Position numbers and translations under genes: made by a program. Below, one piece after another: positions 18,016 to 26,929 of a stretch of DNA of 64,000 nt. Every line of letters starts with the position of its first letter. Position 1 is the stretch's first letter. A model generated the notes under the pieces. That model saw only the letters and a list, made by a program, of their open reading frames with translations, was not told the DNA's origin and did not search any database. Origin of the DNA: Croceicoccus marinus (GTDB lineage: Bacteria > Pseudomonadota > Alphaproteobacteria > Sphingomonadales > Sphingomonadaceae); the NCBI RefSeq assembly GCF_001661675.2, contig NZ_CP019603.1, positions 124,001-188,000 on the forward strand, written 5' to 3'.

Positions 18016-18474
18016 TCATTCCCCATGCATGTCTAAATGGAACCGCGACAGGCGAAGCGAAGCGATCTTCCATTCGCCGTCCACCCGCCGGTAGACTTCG
18101 TGGTACTGGCCATAACCGGTAATCGATTGCACGCCTTCGATAGGCGACTGGCCCGGCTGCCAGACGACCCGGTCCTGCATCGCCCATTTCACATGGGCGG
18201 TGTCCCCGCCGGCTAGGTCGATCTCCGGCGAATGAACCTGGTGGCTGGTGGCGGCGTGATCGACGGCAAAGCGGACTTGCGCAACGATGGCATCCACGCC
18301 GAACACGGGCTCCCGCCCGGTGTCCTCGTGAACGTCCATCATCGCGTCGGCTGTGAACAGCGCCGCAAATGCCGGCCAGTCCTTGGTATCGAGAAAGCGG
18401 CAATAGCGCGCTTTCACATTCTTGATCGCTTCAAAAGCGACAAGCCGAGCCAAGGGTTCTGATATGGTGTCCAT
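18016..18474 (-). CDS. SnoaL/NTF2-like polyketide-cyclase-fold protein
   Basis: 152 residues. LVAFEAIKNVKARYCRFLDTKDW and FAALFTADAMMDVHE are the opening helix-strand pattern of SnoaL-like NTF2-fold proteins; GYGQYHEVYRRVDGEWKIAS is the usual closing sheet. Family members are dehydratases, isomerases or small-ligand binders. ATG at 18474 is preceded by GGGAG at a good distance; the longer frame to 18573 lacks a ribosome site. Divergent from the LLM monooxygenase and convergent with the P450. Confidence 0.85.
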   Translation of the reverse strand: MDTISEPLARLVAFEAIKNVKARYCRFLDTKDWPAFAALFTADAMMDVHEDTGREPVFGVDAIVAQVRFAVDHAATSHQVHSPEIDLAGGDTAHVKWAMQDRVVWQPGQSPIEGVQSITGYGQYHEVYRRVDGEWKIASLRLSRFHLDMHGE

Positions 18475-18593
18475 GAAAATCTCCCAACGCTGCACCCTGT
18501 CACCGGATTGAATACGGTCTGCCTGCCTTTGGAGAGGTTTTCCCCCAACATTGTCAGTGAAAGCTTGGCGCAAATTTTTGATTGGAGAGTGAA

Positions 18594-19667
18594 ATGACGG
18601 AATCCGGTGCGCAGGCCCTTTTCGACAAGTTCGGAACCTATATCCTCCCCGGACGGGTCGACGATCCGCGTCGCGGAATAGAGGAAGCGCAAGAGGCTGA
18701 GCGGATTGGCCTTGGCGCGATCTGGATTTCCGAACGCTTCGCTCTGAAGGAACCGGCCGTCCTAGCGGGCGCTGTGGCGGAAGCGACCAACAAGATCCGG
18801 ATCAACGGCACATTCTATGCCACGATGCGGCATCCGCTGGTCACAGCCAGCATCGCCAACATGATGCAGGCGATGAGCGACGACCGCTTTGGCATCATGT
18901 TCGCCCGGGCCGTGCCGGCCTATATGAAGATGATGGGCACGCCCGCGATTACGATGGAGCGGCTTGCCGATTATATCTCCATCTATCGCCGCTTGTGGGA
19001 TGGCGAGACGGTTTCCTACGAAGGGATCCTCGGCAAATTCCCCACGCTCAAGCTTACGGATCTGCATGAAGGGCGAAAGCCGCCGATCATCTTTACCGCG
19101 ATGGGCCCGAAAAGCCTTGCCTTTGCGGGTGAGCATTGCGACGGCGTGCTGCTGCATCCGTTCGTTTCGCCGACCGGTGTGGCGAACAGCACAAAGATCG
19201 TGCGCGATGCCGCCGAAAAGGCAGGCCGCGATCCCATGTCCGTGCGCATCTACCACAATATCATCGTGGCCCCCGACCTGCCGAAGGACGAGGAGGACGC
19301 CGTGGTCCGCGGTCGCGCCATCACCTATTTCGAATTGCCCGGATTCGGCGATCTGATCGTCGAGATCAACGAATGGGACAAGGCGGTGCTCGACAAGGTG
19401 CGTGCCCATCCCAAGATCGCATCCCTGAACGGAAAGCCGGCCGATCAGGCCTATACACGGGAGGAACTGGTCGATGTGGGCCAATTGTTGCCTCAGCAAT
19501 GGATCGACGAGGGCGCCGCCGTCGGCACCGCGTCGCGCTGTGCCGACCAGTTGATGCAATATCTGGCTGCCGGGGCCGACGAGATCCTTTTGCATGGCGC
19601 TGCGCCGAAAGACATGGGGCCCCTGACCAGTGAGCTGAAGCGCGCTCTTGGCGGGAAAGGCCTGTGA
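18594..19667 (+). CDS. LLM-class flavin-dependent oxidoreductase
   Basis: 357 residues. DDPRRGIEEAQEAERIGLGAIWISERF and the barrel strands FGIMFARAVP and KPPIIFTAMGPKSLAFAG are typical of bacterial-luciferase-like (alpha/beta)8 monooxygenases that use reduced FMN or F420. GGAGAG at 18584-18589 supports ATG 18594 rather than TTG 18582. If FMN-dependent it would need a separate flavin reductase; one is encoded at 33536-34489. The stop overlaps the start of the phosphotransferase gene (TGATG). Confidence 0.9.
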   Translation: MTESGAQALFDKFGTYILPGRVDDPRRGIEEAQEAERIGLGAIWISERFALKEPAVLAGAVAEATNKIRINGTFYATMRHPLVTASIANMMQAMSDDRFGIMFARAVPAYMKMMGTPAITMERLADYISIYRRLWDGETVSYEGILGKFPTLKLTDLHEGRKPPIIFTAMGPKSLAFAGEHCDGVLLHPFVSPTGVANSTKIVRDAAEKAGRDPMSVRIYHNIIVAPDLPKDEEDAVVRGRAITYFELPGFGDLIVEINEWDKAVLDKVRAHPKIASLNGKPADQAYTREELVDVGQLLPQQWIDEGAAVGTASRCADQLMQYLAAGADEILLHGAAPKDMGPLTSELKRALGGKGL

Positions 19668-20794
19668 TGACGCCGTCGCAAGTTCGGGAACGGTTGCGTG
19701 ACTGGCTTGAGGCCAATGTCGATGGCTGGCGCAACGTGCGGATCGAACCGCTGGAAGTAACCACCGGATCGGGTTTTTCCGCCCAGATCTTCTTTGTCGA
19801 TGTCGAATACACCAGCCCGAATGGGCCGCAATCGAAGACTCTGGTGGTTCGCCGTCAGCCCCAAGATCACGAAGTCGTGTTCGGCTCCAGTCTGGAGTTG
19901 CAGGGGCAGATGATCGCGGCGCTCGACGCGTTGGGGTCGATCCCGGTTCCGGAATGGATCGGGATGGAACTGGACCCCGCGGTGCTGGAAATGCCGTTTA
20001 TCGTCATGGGAAGGGTAGACGGCCACGCAGCGACTCAGAATCCCAACTATAACAAGGCGGGCTGGCTGTGCGAGATGTCGCCCGACCAGCGCGCCGCAAC
20101 ATGGCGCAATGCGGTCGAGGCCTTTGCCGGGATGGCGCAGATCGACTGGCAGGACGATGGCTTTGGTTTCATGACGCGTGCCGATTGGGGCACCCCGGGG
20201 CTGGACCAGTATCTCGGCTATATCGAAGCCTGGTACAATGCGTGCCGCAAGAACCGCGATATGCCCTATGTTGATGCCGCCATCGACTATATCCGCAAGC
20301 ATCAGCCGACGGATACGCCCGTGAACGTGCTGTGGGGCGACAGCACGCCATCGAACGTGATGTTTGCGCAGGACGGCCGCGTCAACGCCTTGATCGACTG
20401 GGAACTGGCCGCGCTTGGACCGGCGGAACTCGATCTTGCGTGGTGGCTGTATTTCGACGATCTGTTTAGCCGCCGCTTTGGTGTCGAACGGCTGGAAGGG
20501 CTTCCCACGCGGGATGAAACCGTGGCGATCTGGGAAGCGGCCACCGGACGCAAGGCGCTCCATTTAAAATATTACGATGTCGTGGTGGCCCTGCGCATGG
20601 CGCTGGTCGTGGTGGGGGCGTTCGACAGGCAGGTCGCGATGGACAATATCCCGTCAACGAACAAATCGTTGAATGCGAACTTCATGACACTGTATCTCGC
20701 AGAGCGCCTGGGGATGGACCTGCCGGAACTTGGACCGGATTTCTATGCCTTCATGAGCAATATGACCCCCGTCGACCAGAAACAGGAAACCTAG
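19667..20794 (+). CDS. Phosphotransferase-family (APH-like) protein
   Basis: 375 residues. Kinase-like fold of the aminoglycoside phosphotransferase family: VVRRQPQD contains the ATP-lysine region, LWGDSTPSNVMF is the Brenner catalytic loop with Asp and Asn, and LIDWELAALG is the metal-binding DxE/D segment. In acyl-CoA and steroid clusters such proteins often accompany acyl-CoA dehydrogenases; the phosphate acceptor is unknown. ATG 19667 overlaps the LLM stop. A second member is at 63101. Confidence 0.87.
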   Translation: MTPSQVRERLRDWLEANVDGWRNVRIEPLEVTTGSGFSAQIFFVDVEYTSPNGPQSKTLVVRRQPQDHEVVFGSSLELQGQMIAALDALGSIPVPEWIGMELDPAVLEMPFIVMGRVDGHAATQNPNYNKAGWLCEMSPDQRAATWRNAVEAFAGMAQIDWQDDGFGFMTRADWGTPGLDQYLGYIEAWYNACRKNRDMPYVDAAIDYIRKHQPTDTPVNVLWGDSTPSNVMFAQDGRVNALIDWELAALGPAELDLAWWLYFDDLFSRRFGVERLEGLPTRDETVAIWEAATGRKALHLKYYDVVVALRMALVVVGAFDRQVAMDNIPSTNKSLNANFMTLYLAERLGMDLPELGPDFYAFMSNMTPVDQKQET

Positions 20795-20901
20795 CGGCGC
20801 GGCGAAGGTCGTGTACGATCCGGGATAGGTCAAGATCCGCGCAAGCTGAAAACCCGAACGGGATCGATGAAGTATTGCCGGTGTCTTCTGGGGAGAGAAT
20901 G

Positions 20902-22230
20902 ATGGCGAAAACGCCGCGCGAGATCGTAGACGAGGGCAGGCTGAGCGGCTGGCAGATCGCCGCGCTGGGCATGACGATATTGCTGAACGCGCTCGACGGC
21001 TTCGATGTCATGTCGATCAGCTTTGCGGCGCCGGGTATTGCTGAGGAGTGGCAGGTTCCGCAGGATGTGCTGGGTTGGGTTCTGTCGATGGAACTTATCG
21101 GCATGGCGGTGGGATCGATCCTGCTTGGCGGCATGGCCGACAGATTCGGACGGCGTCCCACGATCTTAGGCTGTCTGACGGTGATGGGGGCGGGCATGCT
21201 TCTGGTCCCCACCGCAACGGGCGTCGCGCAATTGTCGCTGTGGCGCCTGCTGACCGGTCTGGGCATCGGCGGCATGCTGGCTGCCCTGAATGCCACGGTC
21301 GCCGAATTTTCCAACGCTCGCTATCGCAGCCTTGTCCTGCCGCTGATGGTAACAGGCTATCCGCTGGGTGCATTCCTTGGCGGGATGATGGCGGCAAATG
21401 TTCTTGATGCCCGTGACTGGCGCGGCGTTTTCTATCTGGGGGCAGGGCTGACCATCGCGGCCATACCGCTGACTTTCTTCCTGATCCCGGAAACACCCGA
21501 CTGGCTGGTCGATTGCCGCCCCGTCAATGCCCTGCAACGGATCAACGCGACCCTTCGGCGCTTTCGCCTGCCCGAAGCGATCGAACTGCCCGAACCGTCC
21601 GCTGACCCAAGAAGGTCGTCGATAGCCGATATTCTAAGGCCGCCGTTACTGTCGCGCACCTTGCTGCTGACACTCGCCTATCTGACCCATGTCACGGCCT
21701 ATTATTATTTCGTGAAATGGATACCCAAGCTGGTGGTGGACATGGGTTTCGATGCCAGTGCGGGTGGCGGCGTGCTGACCAAGGCCATGCTGGGCGGCGC
21801 GATCGGCGGCGGTCTGCTGGGCTTGGTTGCGCTCAGGATCGGGATCAAGAAGGCCACGGTGATCGCCCTTACCGGCGCCTTTGTCATGCTCAACATATTC
21901 GGACAAGCGCCCGAGGATATCGCCATGCTGGGCTGGATCGCGGGCGTTACCGCGTTTTTTTCGAACGCCGCGGCGGTCGGGTTCTATGCCTTGCTGGCGA
22001 TGGCCTTTCCGCCGCATGTGCGGGCAACCGGCACCGGGTTCGGAATCGGCTTTGGCAGGGCAGGGGCGGCCATGGGGCCAGCCCTTGCCGGGATATTGTT
22101 CGCCCGCGGTCTCGATGTCGGGGCGGTATCGCTGATCATCTCGATCGGTTCGGCGGTATCGATCGGTGCGATTCTGCTGGTGCGTCTTACCGCCGAACCG
22201 CGTGTGACGACAGATCGCCACGGCGCGTAG
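20902..22230 (+). CDS. MFS transporter, aromatic acid:H+ symporter-like
   Basis: 442 residues with about 12 hydrophobic helices. NALDGFDVMSISFAAPGIAE in helix 1 and GGMADRFGRRPTI after helix 2 are signatures of the aromatic-acid/H+ symporter (AAHS) group, and LIPETPDWL follows helix 6. It probably imports a carboxylate such as an aromatic or cyclic acid. ATG 20902 has GGAG at 20892-20895, 6 bases away; ATG 20899 is too close. Last gene of the LLM operon. Confidence 0.9.
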   Translation: MAKTPREIVDEGRLSGWQIAALGMTILLNALDGFDVMSISFAAPGIAEEWQVPQDVLGWVLSMELIGMAVGSILLGGMADRFGRRPTILGCLTVMGAGMLLVPTATGVAQLSLWRLLTGLGIGGMLAALNATVAEFSNARYRSLVLPLMVTGYPLGAFLGGMMAANVLDARDWRGVFYLGAGLTIAAIPLTFFLIPETPDWLVDCRPVNALQRINATLRRFRLPEAIELPEPSADPRRSSIADILRPPLLSRTLLLTLAYLTHVTAYYYFVKWIPKLVVDMGFDASAGGGVLTKAMLGGAIGGGLLGLVALRIGIKKATVIALTGAFVMLNIFGQAPEDIAMLGWIAGVTAFFSNAAAVGFYALLAMAFPPHVRATGTGFGIGFGRAGAAMGPALAGILFARGLDVGAVSLIISIGSAVSIGAILLVRLTAEPRVTTDRHGA

Positions 22231-22259
22231 TCATCCCATGCCGTAAATGACGGATCGCG

Positions 22260-23132
22260 TCACGCAGCGGCGTGGACGACCCGCGCGAACCCGTTGTCGA
22301 TCACGCGTTCCTGCGTTCCGTTGCGGAACGCGCGGAAATGCAGTGTGTCGCCATCCTGCCAGATATGGGTGTGGATGTCGTCGCCCGGATATACCGGCGC
22401 GGTGAAGCGAACGTTCATTTCGCGCAGGCTTGCCGCCACGCCGCCGCAGGCGCCATGGATTAGCGCGCGCGCGACGATTCCCATCGTGCCCAGCCCGTGC
22501 AGGATGGGCCGGTCGAAACCGACCGACGCCGCTGTTTCCGGATCGATATGCAGCGGATTTCTGTCTCCCGAAAGGCGATAGATCGCCGCTTGGGCAAGGC
22601 AGGTGGGCAGCACGACCTCAAGGTCGGGATCACGGTCGGGTATCGGGAATTGCGGCTCCGCAGGCAGACTGCGCTCTCCGCCAAAGCCCCCGGCACCCTG
22701 AATGAACCAAATCTCGGACGTTTCGGCGACAAGAAGCCCGCTCAGCGTGCGAACCTCCTTCTTTGCCCGGATCAGTGCGGGCTTGCCCGGTCCCTTGTCG
22801 GCGATATCCGTCACCTTGGTGGTGCCGATCAGTGTGCCAGCGGTTTCGAGGGGTGCATGAATCTTGAGGCGCTGTTCCCCGTGCAGGATCGAGAGCCAGT
22901 CCAGCCCGGTGGCCGGGTCCATTGCCCAGAAGCCGGGGGTGCCGAGTACCAGAGCCATTGTCGGTAAAACCTGCAGACCGCGCTCGAATATCAGGCTCGT
23001 CTCGTCAATTTCGCTTGTCAGACCAGCTCCCACACCCAGAGCGTAAATGATCGCGTCGCGCGGATCATAGTCGTCATGCGTTTGCGGGATGGAATAGGAG
23101 AGCAGCTTTTCGGTATCGAGCGGGGCGGTCAT
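22260..23132 (-). CDS. MaoC-family enoyl-CoA hydratase (double hotdog)
   Basis: 290 residues, the length of two fused hotdog domains. The C-terminal half has YRLSGDRNPLHIDPETA with catalytic Asp190 and His195, then GFDRPILHGL, the hydratase-2 motif; the N-terminal half is the degenerate lid domain. It adds water to a trans-2-enoyl-CoA to give the (R)-3-hydroxyacyl-CoA. This form accepts bulky chains, including those of steroids in actinobacteria. Divergent from the racemase gene. Confidence 0.92.
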   Translation of the reverse strand: MTAPLDTEKLLSYSIPQTHDDYDPRDAIIYALGVGAGLTSEIDETSLIFERGLQVLPTMALVLGTPGFWAMDPATGLDWLSILHGEQRLKIHAPLETAGTLIGTTKVTDIADKGPGKPALIRAKKEVRTLSGLLVAETSEIWFIQGAGGFGGERSLPAEPQFPIPDRDPDLEVVLPTCLAQAAIYRLSGDRNPLHIDPETAASVGFDRPILHGLGTMGIVARALIHGACGGVAASLREMNVRFTAPVYPGDDIHTHIWQDGDTLHFRAFRNGTQERVIDNGFARVVHAAA

Positions 23133-23487
23133 TCGGTTAGGGCCTCTTCAATATAGCAATGCTGTCGCGGCGTAACCGACCTTGCGGATCTAGGCTTGGT
23201 CACGAGCCTGGTGTCAGGTGAAATCGGTATTGGCGATACGACGGTCTTCGGGTGAGAAATTGGCCTATCTGCCAAATGCGGACGGCCTCCCCTTTCGGAC
23301 GATAGGGCTGAGCCCGGTTGCGAGCTTCGGCCGCGGGGGGAAAAAGTTTGGATCATACGTTAGCGCGCCCTATCGAAGGGCAGGGGTCGTGCATGGCCTC
23401 GGGATTAGGGCCGGAGGCAACCAAAACCTGACGGTATTGCGCGCTGGCCATGCGCCGATCATCATACCTAGGAATACGAGGGACCCC
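23133..23487. promoter_or_regulatory. 355-base divergent gap between maoC-like and racemase genes
   Basis: Presumably holds both promoters. An inverted repeat TTGGC (23260-23264), spacer CTATCT, GCCAA (23271-23275) is a candidate operator, and AGGCT-N8-AGCCT lies further left near 23191. The plus frame is open through much of this gap but shows no protein family resemblance before ATG 23488, so it is treated as noncoding. Confidence 0.35.
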
Positions 23488-24579
23488 ATGCCGCACGGAC
23501 CGTTAGCCGGTATTCGGATAGTCGAAATGGACGCGATCGGACCTGTGCCGCTGTGCGGTATGATCCTCTCGGGCCTCGGCGCCGAAGTTGTGCGCGTCAC
23601 CCGGCCGGGCGGGCATTCGGCGTGGGGCGATATCGGTGATGCGGTGGTCTTGCGCGGCCGGACGCAGGTACAGCTGGACCTGAAGTCCGCTGAGGGAAAG
23701 CAGGCGCTTCTTGATCTCGCCGCTCATGCCGATGCCCTTATCGAAGGCGCGCGTCCCGGCGTGATGGAGCGCTTGGGGCTTGGGCCAGACAATTGCCTCG
23801 CGCGCAATCCGCGTCTTGTCTTCGGACGCATGACGGGTTGGGGGCAGGAAGGCAGCCTTAGCAAGGCCGCGGGCCATGACATCAACTATATCGCGATGAC
23901 AGGCGCCTTGCATGCCATCGGGAAAAAGGGTGAACCGCCGACAGTGCCGCTCAACCTTGTGGGCGATTATGCCGGGGGCACGATGTTCCTGGCGCTGGGG
24001 ATTGTTTCCGCAGTCCTGTCCGCGCGCCAGACCGGTCGGGGCCAGGTCGTCGATGCCGCCATGGTCGATGGAGTCGCGAACCTGCTGGGTCTGTATCACG
24101 CCTTCGTTGCCAACGGGCTTTGGCAGGACGAACCCGAATGCAACCTCTTCGACGGGGGTGCGCCGTTCTATAAATGCTACCTGTGCAATTGTGGCGGATC
24201 CGTCGCGGTCGGCGCGTTGGAGCCGCAATTCTTCGCTGCGCTGCTGGACGGGCTGAATGTGCCGCAGGACCGGTATGACCAGAACGACCGGTCGCAGTGG
24301 CCCGCCATGCACGCAGAGTTCGAGCGTATCTTCGCATCGGCATCGCGCGACGATTGGGAACAGCGATTCGCGGGCACCGACGCCTGCGTTTCAGCGGTCC
24401 TTTCCATTGCAGAAGCAACCCGGCACCCGGTCAACGCGGAACGCAGCGTGTTCATCGATCATAATGGCGTGATGCAAGCCGCACCCGCGCCTCGCTTCTC
24501 GGCGACGCCCGGGCAGGTGACTCCCAACCGGTCGGCCACCGTCGAAGACATCGTCGGTGCTTGGTCTAAAGCCGGATGA
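23488..24579 (+). CDS. Alpha-methylacyl-CoA racemase-like CoA-transferase III family protein
   Basis: 363 residues of the CaiB/BaiF family. AAGHDINYIAMTGALHAIG contains His130, NLVGDYAGG Asp160 and GALEPQF Glu245, which match by spacing His126, Asp156 and Glu241 of the mycobacterial racemase. That catalytic set points to racemisation of 2-methylacyl-CoA rather than CoA transfer, as needed before beta-oxidation of methyl-branched chains. GAGGGA lies just before ATG 23488. The last 14 bases overlap the convergent reductase gene. Confidence 0.9.
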   Translation: MPHGPLAGIRIVEMDAIGPVPLCGMILSGLGAEVVRVTRPGGHSAWGDIGDAVVLRGRTQVQLDLKSAEGKQALLDLAAHADALIEGARPGVMERLGLGPDNCLARNPRLVFGRMTGWGQEGSLSKAAGHDINYIAMTGALHAIGKKGEPPTVPLNLVGDYAGGTMFLALGIVSAVLSARQTGRGQVVDAAMVDGVANLLGLYHAFVANGLWQDEPECNLFDGGAPFYKCYLCNCGGSVAVGALEPQFFAALLDGLNVPQDRYDQNDRSQWPAMHAEFERIFASASRDDWEQRFAGTDACVSAVLSIAEATRHPVNAERSVFIDHNGVMQAAPAPRFSATPGQVTPNRSATVEDIVGAWSKAG

Positions 24580-25582
24580 CGCGCTTTCCCGCGTTCTCGC
24601 CGCGGTAGAGCCCGGCAAGGGCATCGGGGCACATCTCAAGGCCGTCCAGCATCTCTTCACTGTAGCGCAGCTTTCCTTCCCGCACCCATTGCGCCAGCGT
24701 CGCGACGGATTCTTCCCAGCGGTCGAAATGGTCGAACACGACAAACCCCTGCATTCGGGCGCGCTTCACAAGGAGGTGCCGCTCCACGCGCGGTCCGGAC
24801 GGCCACGGGTCCCAGCGATCTATGGCGGCGGTACCGCAATTGACCACACGCGCATGCATGGCCAGTTGCGGCAAGACCGCATCGCTGACCGCACCCGACG
24901 TATTGTCGAAATATATATCGACGCCATCCGGACACGCCTTTACCAGCGCCTCGTCCAGTCCTTCGGCCTTATAGTCGATTGCCGCATCGAAGCCGAAATA
25001 TTCGACGCACCGGTGTACCTTGGTGGGTCCACCTGCAATGCCAACGGTGCGGCACCCCAGCATGCTGCCGATCTGTCCCACGGCTGACCCTACGGACCCG
25101 CCCGCTGTCGACACGACCAGCGTATCGCCCGCTTTCGGTTCTCCCACCATCGTCAGGGCAAGCAGGGCCGTGACGCCGTTGATGCCCAGCACGCCAAGCG
25201 CCAGCGAAGGGGACAGGTCGGGCTGTGAAACCTCGCACACGATTGCATCGGGCCCGACTGTTGCGATTTCCTGCCAGCCGAACCAGCCGAGGACGATCTG
25301 GCCCTCGCGCCAGTCAGGATGGCGACTTTCCGTGATTTCGCCCACCGCCAGCGAACGCATTACACCGCCAATCGGTACGGGATCCGAATAATTGCCAGCG
25401 TCTGCTATCCAGCCACGCATCGCAGGGTCAACCGACAAGAAGCGATTGGCGATACGAAGTTCACCTTCGCCCAAAGGCGGAACCGCAATCCGATCGATCG
25501 CAAAATTGGCGGCCTGCGCTATGCCAGCCGGTCTCGATACGAGTGTGACCCTGCGGTTCATTTCGACATTTTGCGTCCCCAT
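24566..25582 (-). CDS. NADP-dependent medium-chain reductase (prostaglandin/CurA type)
   Basis: 338 residues. No structural-zinc Cys cluster; VSTAGGSVGSAVGQIGSMLG is the nucleotide-binding loop and DIYFDNTSGAVSDAVLPQL and YFGFDAAIDYK are typical of the leukotriene B4 dehydrogenase/CurA double-bond reductases. It would reduce an alpha,beta-unsaturated ketone or CoA ester with NADPH. The start is uncertain: ATG 25582 and ATG 25561 both lack a good ribosome site. Divergent from the thiolase gene. Confidence 0.9.
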   Translation of the reverse strand: MGTQNVEMNRRVTLVSRPAGIAQAANFAIDRIAVPPLGEGELRIANRFLSVDPAMRGWIADAGNYSDPVPIGGVMRSLAVGEITESRHPDWREGQIVLGWFGWQEIATVGPDAIVCEVSQPDLSPSLALGVLGINGVTALLALTMVGEPKAGDTLVVSTAGGSVGSAVGQIGSMLGCRTVGIAGGPTKVHRCVEYFGFDAAIDYKAEGLDEALVKACPDGVDIYFDNTSGAVSDAVLPQLAMHARVVNCGTAAIDRWDPWPSGPRVERHLLVKRARMQGFVVFDHFDRWEESVATLAQWVREGKLRYSEEMLDGLEMCPDALAGLYRGENAGKRVIRL

Positions 25583-25719
25583 GCACCAACGAAAGCCCGT
25601 GTTTTGAATGGAGATATCCTATCGCAGGGTAGGTGATGAGATAGCCTGCGGTCCGGATGGGGGTCACCAAAAGAACGGACAAAGGTTCGTTCACAGTCGA
25701 CTTCGGGAGAATCGCTCCA

Positions 25720-26925
25720 ATGCGTGATGTATTTATCTATGACCACGTTCGGACACCGCGCGGGCGCGGTCGGGCGGATGGCTCACTTCATGAAATTCCC
25801 GCCATCGAACTGGTTACCCAGTTGCTGCAGGAAATCCGCGATCGCAATGGCCTTAATACCGCCCTGCTGGACGATGTGGTGATCGGCTGCGCGCAGCCCG
25901 TGGGCGAGCAGGGCGGCGTGCTCGCCCGCGGCGCGGTGGTGAACGCGGGCTATGCCCACAGCGTTGGCGGCCAGCAATTGCACCGCTTTTGCGCGTCCGG
26001 GCTTGAGGCCGTGAACAATGTCGCTGCGCAGGTCGCCAGCGGCATGGCCAGCGCAGGCATCGGTGGCGGCGTCGAAAGCATGAGCCGTGTAATCATGGGT
26101 TATGACAGCGGTGCATGGGTCGCGGATCCCGCCGTCGCGCTGCAAAACTACTATGCCCCGCAAGGCCTTGGCGCAGACATGATCGCTACCCTCGAAGGTT
26201 ACAGCCGCGAAGATGTCGACAGCTATGCGGTGGAAAGCCAGCGCCGCGCCGCTAAGTCATGGGACGAAGGCAACTTCGACCGCTCGATCGTGCCCGTAAA
26301 GGACGTGATGGGCGAAGTCGTACTGGATAATGACGAATATCGGCGGCCGGCGACGACCATGGAATCGCTCGCGGGGCTGAAGGCTGCCTTCCCGCCCTTT
26401 GCCAAGATGGGCTTCGGCCGCGTCGCCAAGGAACGCTATCCCGAGATCGAGGAAATCAACCACGTCCATACCGGGGGCAATTCCAGCGGTATCGTCGATG
26501 GTTCGGGCATCGTGATGCTGGGCAATGCCGAGTTCGGTAAGGCCGCCGGCCTCAAGCCGCGCGCCCGCATCAAGGGCTGGGCCTCGATCGGTTCGGACCC
26601 GACAATCATGCTGACCGCGCCTGCCGATGTCGCGCGCAAGGCGTTGAAGAACGTGGGCATGGAAAAGGGCGATATCGACCTCTACGAATTGAACGAGGCG
26701 TTCGCGAGCGTTGTCTTGCGCTTCATGGATCATCTGGACGTCGATCACGCGATCACCAATGTGGCAGGCGGCGCGATTGCCCTTGGCCATCCGCTTGGCG
26801 CGACGGGAGCCATGATCCTGGGGACCGTGCTCGACGAGCTGGAACGCCGCGACCTCAATACCGCCATGACCCTGCTGTGCGCCGGTAACGGCCTCGGCAC
26901 CGCCACCATTATCGAACGGGTGTGA
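25720..26925 (+). CDS. Acetyl-CoA C-acyltransferase (thiolase)
   Basis: 401 residues, normal length. [13 protein letters not shown] contains the acylated Cys91, ELNEAFASV the NEAF motif, [15 protein letters not shown] the catalytic His, and [11 protein letters not shown] the second Cys. Cleaves 3-ketoacyl-CoA with CoA. ATG 25720 matches family N-termini ([14 protein letters not shown]) and has GGGAGA about 10 bases upstream. First gene of a plus-strand beta-oxidation operon; 4 bases separate it from the FadJ-like gene. Confidence 0.96.
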   Translation: MRDVFIYDHVRTPRGRGRADGSLHEIPAIELVTQLLQEIRDRNGLNTALLDDVVIGCAQPVGEQGGVLARGAVVNAGYAHSVGGQQLHRFCASGLEAVNNVAAQVASGMASAGIGGGVESMSRVIMGYDSGAWVADPAVALQNYYAPQGLGADMIATLEGYSREDVDSYAVESQRRAAKSWDEGNFDRSIVPVKDVMGEVVLDNDEYRRPATTMESLAGLKAAFPPFAKMGFGRVAKERYPEIEEINHVHTGGNSSGIVDGSGIVMLGNAEFGKAAGLKPRARIKGWASIGSDPTIMLTAPADVARKALKNVGMEKGDIDLYELNEAFASVVLRFMDHLDVDHAITNVAGGAIALGHPLGATGAMILGTVLDELERRDLNTAMTLLCAGNGLGTATIIERV

Positions 26926-26929
26926 CCCG

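Noticed and set aside
23218-23487. Upstream extension of the racemase frame
   Set aside because: Family members start at the MPHGPLAGIRIVE position, which has its own ribosome site; the extension has no homology features.
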